Shown piece by piece: positions 28,272-32,651 of a stretch of DNA of 32,651 bases. The DNA comes from Chitinophagales bacterium. Its GTDB lineage: Bacteria > Bacteroidota > Bacteroidia > Chitinophagales > UBA2359. The first letter of the stretch is position 1. The number at the start of each line of letters is the position of its first letter. The translations under genes and the position numbers were made by a program. The stretch spans positions 1 through 32,651 of the forward strand of contig JAHDDV010000019.1 of the NCBI GenBank assembly GCA_020629205.1. Reading direction: 5' to 3'. The notes below the pieces were generated by a model. That model was not told the DNA's origin. It searched no databases and saw only the letters and a program-made list of their open reading frames with translations.

Positions 28272-28373
28272 CCTTCAAGGGCATCTAATTCTATCCTCCT
28301 TCGAGGGTCGTCAGTCGCATGACCAAGGCTCTTCCTCGCACTCTGGCTGACGAAAAGATTGCTTCCTTGAAGG
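28272..28373. repeat. Nested inverted repeats in intergenic region
   Basis: ccttcaagg (28272-28280)/ccttgaagg (28365-28373) enclosing tcgtcag (28308-28314)/ctgacga (28347-28353). Confidence 0.5.
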
Positions 28374-28427
28374 CGTCGCATGGTTTGTTTACATAGCGCT
28401 AAAGCATTCTCAGCTACGAGTTTGGTC

Positions 28428-28580
28428 GGTGCTAAATAGCCCCGGGCGCAGCGGAACGAGCGCCGCAGATGCCGTGGCGATTGCCAGGCTGACGGGGGCT
28501 CGACGATAGGAGAGACCACGTCAGCCCGGCAAGAGCAGGCAGATGTGGTGGGAGTATTAGCGGAGCACGGGTAGAACGAC
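28428..28580 (-). repeat. Copy 3 (inverted) of dispersed intergenic hairpin repeat
   Basis: Reverse complement carries the same three blocks as copy 2 at near-identical spacing; internal 14-bp hairpin ttgccaggctgacg (28481-28494)/cgtcagcccggcaa (28519-28532). Confidence 0.85.
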
Positions 28581-28628
28581 ACTACGAGTCGATCTGCAGG
28601 GCTCCAAAAATAAATTGATAAGCAACAG

Positions 28629-30671
28629 ATGGGAGAAAATAGAATATATGTGTGTTGGTTGCTATTATGCTTGACCTGTCTTGGCGTTCAAGCACAACAG
28701 AGTCTCGAACAGGGATTTTCCTATCTTGAAGAAGGTAAATTAGATGAGGCCGAGGCCTTTTTTGAACGTGCGATTTCACAAGAGCCAGATTCAAAGACGG
28801 CAAGACTTTGCTATGGACGTGCAGTCGGATTGCAGGGGGAGACTGAGCGTGCGATGGGGATTTTTGAGGATTTACTTACAAGTTACCCAGGAGATTTCGA
28901 ACTGCTACTCAACAAGGCTGAAGCACATATGTGGATGGAGGATTATGTCGCAGCAGAAAAACTCTATGCTAATCTGGTGAGTCAGAAGCCTGCTGATTTT
29001 GTCGCAAATCTTGGTTACGCAAACGCCCTGACTTCATTAGGAAATCACGTGAAATCGCTTGAGTATATAAAAAAATGTATCGAGGTAAATCCATACAGCG
29101 AATCGGCTTTGGTTTCGAAGAAGTACATTTTGCTCGCCAATGCAAGCGAACTTCGAGATGGAAGAAATTATGGATTAGCAAGGGACCATCTACTTGAAGT
29201 TTTGAGTGATTTTCCTGAAGATAGGGAAGCGCTTATTAATCTTGCGATTGTTGAGTTGCATCGGCAGAAGCCACGACGGGCTCAAAGATATTATCATCGT
29301 TTGTTGCCGAGTGATCCCTATGAATCAGCACTTGGCCTATCCTCTGTCAGTTTGATACTGGGTAGAAAGAAAGAGGCTTTGTCTTATGCGGAGGATGCAC
29401 TGAGAGAATCGCGGGATGCAGGAGATATTCGTGCTGATATTCAGTATTTAAATTGCCTAGGAGCAATGGGCAGGTTTTCCAAAGCCGATACAGTTCTGCA
29501 CGAACTGGAGGACCGATATCCCAAACGAGCGGAGGTGACCTTGGCAAAGGGTCGGCTGCGTATCTGGGACCAGGAGTATCAAGAGGGCTTTCATAATTAT
29601 GCTCGTCTCGATACTTTGAATGGATTCGAAGTATTGCTTGGATTGGCCGAAGCGGAAAGGGCTTTGGGTAATAGGACAGCTGCAATCCAGCGAATCAATC
29701 GGGCTTTACAGGTTCAGCCACAAAATCTTGATGCGGAAAGACTTCGGGAAGCGATCTATCGAGAAGGGGCAACATCCTTTGAATTGGCACATTGCATTTC
29801 GACCGATGCCTCCGGTGTTTGGGCTGATATTTCAAGCCTCAAGCTTGGTACACCAATCGGCGAAAGACATCGACTTTTGGTTAGTGCATCTAGTAGGGGA
29901 GTACGTTGGCAATCAGAAGGGTCCAGTATTAGGCAGTCCATCTTTGAGTTGGGGGATGAATGGCGTGCTTCCAGAAATACAAATTTGCGGGCTAGTGTTG
30001 GGCTTGCAAACTCTTCGAATAACTCACCAAGGCTACTTTTTGGAGCCAGTGTTGATCAAAAGATCGGCAAGTATCAAGGACTTGGTGCGAGATATTATCA
30101 AGAGTTGCATAATTATACGCCAGAGCTTGTGGCCAGTGGAATTACGATGAATCACTTTTTGTTAAGTTATTCCTATTCGCGTCAACGAGTTCCTGGATTG
30201 TACGCCCAGTTGATGCACACTCGACAGTCGGATGGAAATAAACGGAATTTGCAATTTGCGTCTTTATATTATGGATTACGGCAGTCACCCAGCTGGAAAG
30301 CCGGGTTGAATTTCCTTCGTTTTAGTTTTAGCGAATCAGTTCCGGAATTGTATTTTAGTCCAGATCGGTTTTTATCCTTTGAGGTCTTTACTCAGGCCGA
30401 CAATCTGTACGTAGAGCGACAGCGGTTTAAGTATATTGGGTTGCTGGCCATCGGTCAGCAATGGGTTGAAGACAACGCTCGACAGAATAGCTTGCGGCTG
30501 GAAGCAAAATTGGGATACCGGATGTTTCATGAGTTTCTTTTGTATGGTTTCTATCAGTATAGTAGCGCCTCTCAAACTTCCACCTTGGGATTTAAGTCAA
30601 GTCGATTTGGGCTGTGCCTAGAAGGTAAATTGTACAAAGTAAAGAAACCCGAAGCAGCATCTAACCTTTAG
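28629..30671 (+). CDS. TPR-repeat protein with C-terminal outer-membrane beta-barrel (YaiO/PgaA-like arrangement)
   Basis: Signal peptide ending VQAQ; TPR-like repeats (GFSYLEEGKLDEAEAFFERAISQEPDSKTARLCYGRA); C-terminal alternating aromatic beta strands such as GLGARYYQELHNYTP and LLYGFYQYSS. Confidence 0.82.
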   Translation: MGENRIYVCWLLLCLTCLGVQAQQSLEQGFSYLEEGKLDEAEAFFERAISQEPDSKTARLCYGRAVGLQGETERAMGIFEDLLTSYPGDFELLLNKAEAHMWMEDYVAAEKLYANLVSQKPADFVANLGYANALTSLGNHVKSLEYIKKCIEVNPYSESALVSKKYILLANASELRDGRNYGLARDHLLEVLSDFPEDREALINLAIVELHRQKPRRAQRYYHRLLPSDPYESALGLSSVSLILGRKKEALSYAEDALRESRDAGDIRADIQYLNCLGAMGRFSKADTVLHELEDRYPKRAEVTLAKGRLRIWDQEYQEGFHNYARLDTLNGFEVLLGLAEAERALGNRTAAIQRINRALQVQPQNLDAERLREAIYREGATSFELAHCISTDASGVWADISSLKLGTPIGERHRLLVSASSRGVRWQSEGSSIRQSIFELGDEWRASRNTNLRASVGLANSSNNSPRLLFGASVDQKIGKYQGLGARYYQELHNYTPELVASGITMNHFLLSYSYSRQRVPGLYAQLMHTRQSDGNKRNLQFASLYYGLRQSPSWKAGLNFLRFSFSESVPELYFSPDRFLSFEVFTQADNLYVERQRFKYIGLLAIGQQWVEDNARQNSLRLEAKLGYRMFHEFLLYGFYQYSSASQTSTLGFKSSRFGLCLEGKLYKVKKPEAASNL

Positions 30672-31333
30672 CTGGATTTTGCTTTGCTGTACTTGTGATA
30701 GTTGATATGGGGAAGACAGAGCACTGCCCAGACGATGAAGGCAAAGAGTAGCGAGAAACCCATGTATTGGATGATGTTGTCAACTCGACGTATTGCGGAG
30801 ACTGCCATCGGATCAGAGAAACCTGCTTGAAGTTCACCATAATATCGCGCAAATTTTGTACCTACGGCTGTAAAGGATTGCAGTGCTACCAGAGCGAATA
30901 TCGAGAGGCATCCCAGAGCAAGCGCAATCAATTTGCGCTTAATGGATATTGGCGTGGATAGGCAAAGTGCCAGAAAGAAACTGAGGATCATTCCCAATTT
31001 TACCCAAGAGTTTACTGGATAGGTCACCGGGCTAATTTGTGCGCTGTTTCTTCCCTCTGCTTTTGCTTTCTCAATTGCAATTTCTTGCTGCCTTTCACTG
31101 GAAAGCTGTACTAGAGAATCAAATCCCTTGAAGCGACCTAGCTCTTCGGGACGCAGGCTCCTGAATTTTGCCGTTCCGCCATCGCGATAGCTGCCAGTGG
31201 CCATATTTCCAATGGCATTGTATGTCTTGCTAATAAGGGATTTGACTGGTGCCACATGACCAAGAATCAAGAGCCCAAAGTAGAGAAACAGAAAGAGGCC
31301 AATTCTTTTGGCGATAAGCATCCCTAGTTCCAT
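30668..31333 (-). CDS. Exosortase-associated multi-spanning membrane protein
   Basis: Overlaps the end of the exosortase gene; N-terminal TM, an extracytoplasmic segment of roughly 70-80 aa, then three TM segments. Confidence 0.6.
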   Translation of the reverse strand: MELGMLIAKRIGLFLFLYFGLLILGHVAPVKSLISKTYNAIGNMATGSYRDGGTAKFRSLRPEELGRFKGFDSLVQLSSERQQEIAIEKAKAEGRNSAQISPVTYPVNSWVKLGMILSFFLALCLSTPISIKRKLIALALGCLSIFALVALQSFTAVGTKFARYYGELQAGFSDPMAVSAIRRVDNIIQYMGFSLLFAFIVWAVLCLPHINYHKYSKAKSS

Positions 31334-31914
31334 TGCAGTTGATTCTTCTTATTTGTCCATCCAATCCAATACAGTAAGCAGGCAATTGTTAATGCTATAA
31401 AGAGCACTTGCCAGACACTGACATGCATTAGCTCAAATAGAGACGGAATATTGATTCTAAACCAATAGAGGCTGACTATTCTGATGATATTGAGAATTAC
31501 CAGAAACAGAGTCCCGAATACCAGAGCTGAGACTTTGTCCTTCCATATTGTAGGAAAAATCAAAATGCCAACCCAGAATATAGCAAGGGCCTCAATTCCA
31601 TCACAACCGTTCTTGATATTGATGGCGATACCTTCACTTGTGATTGAATCCCCAATTACTTTTACTGGATAGCCCACGAGGGAAAGGATGGCTCCGCTTA
31701 TCCAGGCATAGAATTCTGAAAGCGGTTTGACAAAACCAGATTGAAAGAATGGGGTAGACCACAGCAGATAAAAGAGTCCAATCAAAGCGACGAACTGTAT
31801 CAAAAGTCGATTGACTGTGATTGCCCATAGATCTTTGATTTTCTGTCCAATCGATCTATTGGGTGATCCTAAATTCGAATCAGATTTCACAGACCCATTT
31901 TCATTCTTGGTCAT
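31324..31914 (-). CDS. Exosortase family transpeptidase/protease, candidate XrtH type
   Basis: Multi-TM with exosortase catalytic triad context: Cys in NGCDGIEALAIF, Arg in LNIIRIVSLYW, His in FELMHVSVWQ; VPTMGTWG protein next door. Confidence 0.88.
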   Translation of the reverse strand: MTKNENGSVKSDSNLGSPNRSIGQKIKDLWAITVNRLLIQFVALIGLFYLLWSTPFFQSGFVKPLSEFYAWISGAILSLVGYPVKVIGDSITSEGIAINIKNGCDGIEALAIFWVGILIFPTIWKDKVSALVFGTLFLVILNIIRIVSLYWFRINIPSLFELMHVSVWQVLFIALTIACLLYWIGWTNKKNQLQWN

Positions 31915-31963
31915 AGAGAAGAAAGTTTAGCACTTGTTCAGTTGGTGGTTGTCACAAAATAAG

Positions 31964-32018
31964 AAAAGGTTTTCACAAAGTCGATCCAGCGAAGGAGCGA
32001 GCAATGTGAAAACCTTTT
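31964..32018 (-). terminator. Strong stem-loop, terminator-like, between the VPTMGTWG gene and the exosortase gene
   Basis: 14-bp perfect arms aaaaggttttcaca (31964-31977)/tgtgaaaacctttt (32005-32018), 27-nt loop, U-rich cttatttt downstream on the minus strand. Confidence 0.7.
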
Positions 32019-32032
32019 TATGTCATACAGAG

Positions 32033-32049
32033 CGTGAATCTAGTTCACG
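32033..32049. repeat. Small inverted repeat cgtgaa-tctag-ttcacg
   Basis: Perfect 6-bp arms, 5-nt loop, just after the stop of the VPTMGTWG gene. Confidence 0.5.
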
Positions 32050-32057
32050 ACTAATTT

Positions 32058-32651
32058 CTACTTCTTAGAATTGATCATTGCAACAAGGTGTAGCAAGTAG
32101 GCGAAAATTGGAGCAGCGATGGCTGTACCAATGATATCAACCATAGCCAAAGTGCCATATGTCAATAATGTCCAGCCAGTTGCAGCCAAAACCAGCGCTC
32201 CAACAAACAAGGCAGCTTGCTTGAACATGAAGCTGTTGAATGGGTAGCTGCTGAACTTATTCCACTGGAATAAATTGATTTCCGAAGTACTTCCATTGGC
32301 AGTTTGGATTCGACCGACAATCACATTCAGGAACAAAAAGTTCAATGTCAATAATGCCAAAATCATCAAGCCCCAAGTACCCATTGTTGGTACGGTAGAG
32401 ATGTCGACTGCAGTACAATCAGCATCACAAGAGTTTGAAATTGGCAGTGTATCTACGCCATTGGTAAAGCTTGCGCTGTATCCAGTGCCTGGAACGTGGT
32501 AGAAGTTAGTGAAATAAGTTCCAGCAGGGTTTTCTGTCCAGACTGGAGTTGTAGCAACACCAGCTGCATCAAGTACACCAGTTGCTCCTGCAACCATTGT
32601 CCATGTTTCGCCTGGTCCAGAAGTAATGATTACTGTTTCGTAGAAGAATTC
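32058..32651 (-). CDS. Membrane protein with internal IPTLxxWG-CTERM-like motif (5' end truncated by window)
   Basis: VPTMGTWGLMILALLTLNFLFLNVIVGRI followed by two more hydrophobic segments; frame stays open upstream of the listed Met to the window edge (EFFYETVIITSGPGETWT-MVAG...). Confidence 0.75.
   Translation of the reverse strand, partial: EFFYETVIITSGPGETWTMVAGATGVLDAAGVATTPVWTENPAGTYFTNFYHVPGTGYSASFTNGVDTLPISNSCDADCTAVDISTVPTMGTWGLMILALLTLNFLFLNVIVGRIQTANGSTSEINLFQWNKFSSYPFNSFMFKQAALFVGALVLAATGWTLLTYGTLAMVDIIGTAIAAPIFAYLLHLVAMINSKK

Noticed and set aside
28223-28582. 119-aa minus-strand ORF in the 28.3 kb gap
   Set aside because: It lies over repeat copy 3 and the inverted repeats; Cys/Arg/Ser-rich composition looks like translated structured DNA, with no family resemblance.
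29620-30150. 176-aa plus-strand ORF inside the TPR-barrel gene
   Set aside because: Alternate frame of a clearly coding gene; no start context or recognised motif.
30767-30961. Plus-strand 64-aa ORF antisense to the exosortase partner
   Set aside because: Antisense of a well-supported membrane protein gene, no independent evidence.
32275-32502. Plus-strand 75-aa ORF antisense to the VPTMGTWG protein
   Set aside because: The minus-strand frame has a coherent extracellular/TM layout and continues to the window edge; the antisense ORF has no support.
1-32651. tRNA, rRNA, transposase/IS, restriction or phage-defence genes
   Set aside because: None recognised on either strand by reading; tRNAscan-SE, Infernal and ISfinder searches would be needed to exclude them formally.

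Overview
This looks like a Bacteroidota chromosome segment, probably Saprospiria-like, judged only from protein flavour: T9SS sorting tails, SusC/SusD and TAnnTTTG-type -7 candidates. It has four modules. (1) At 93-17290 there is a compact seven-gene minus-strand polysaccharide-utilisation locus: SusC, SusD, a PKD lipoprotein, a GH16 laminarinase-like enzyme, a GH3 beta-glucosidase, and two T9SS-secreted proteins. One of the T9SS proteins carries five near-identical tandem Cys-rich domains. A divergent beta-propeller/Y_Y_Y/LuxR-type membrane regulator sits at the other end. The likely substrate is a beta-1,3-glucan such as laminarin. (2) At 17538-20967 there is a HmuY-like protein with a T9SS tail followed by a TonB-dependent receptor. 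(3) At 21185-30671 there is a putative glycan assembly/export cluster: a response-regulator receiver fused to an ALG5/DPM1-like GT2, divergent from a translationally coupled set (GT-C-like membrane protein, Ig-like lipoprotein, membrane-anchored GH5-like protein) and a TPR/beta-barrel outer-membrane protein. (4) At 30668-32651 there is an exosortase with an overlapping membrane partner and a VPTMGTWG protein resembling IPTLxxWG-CTERM, with the motif unusually internal; that gene runs off the right edge. A dispersed, hairpin-forming intergenic repeat occurs in three places (about 1-92, 20983-21160, 28428-28580). In the two full copies the block spacing is conserved and the stem appears to covary. 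No tRNA, rRNA, CRISPR array or transposase was recognised.
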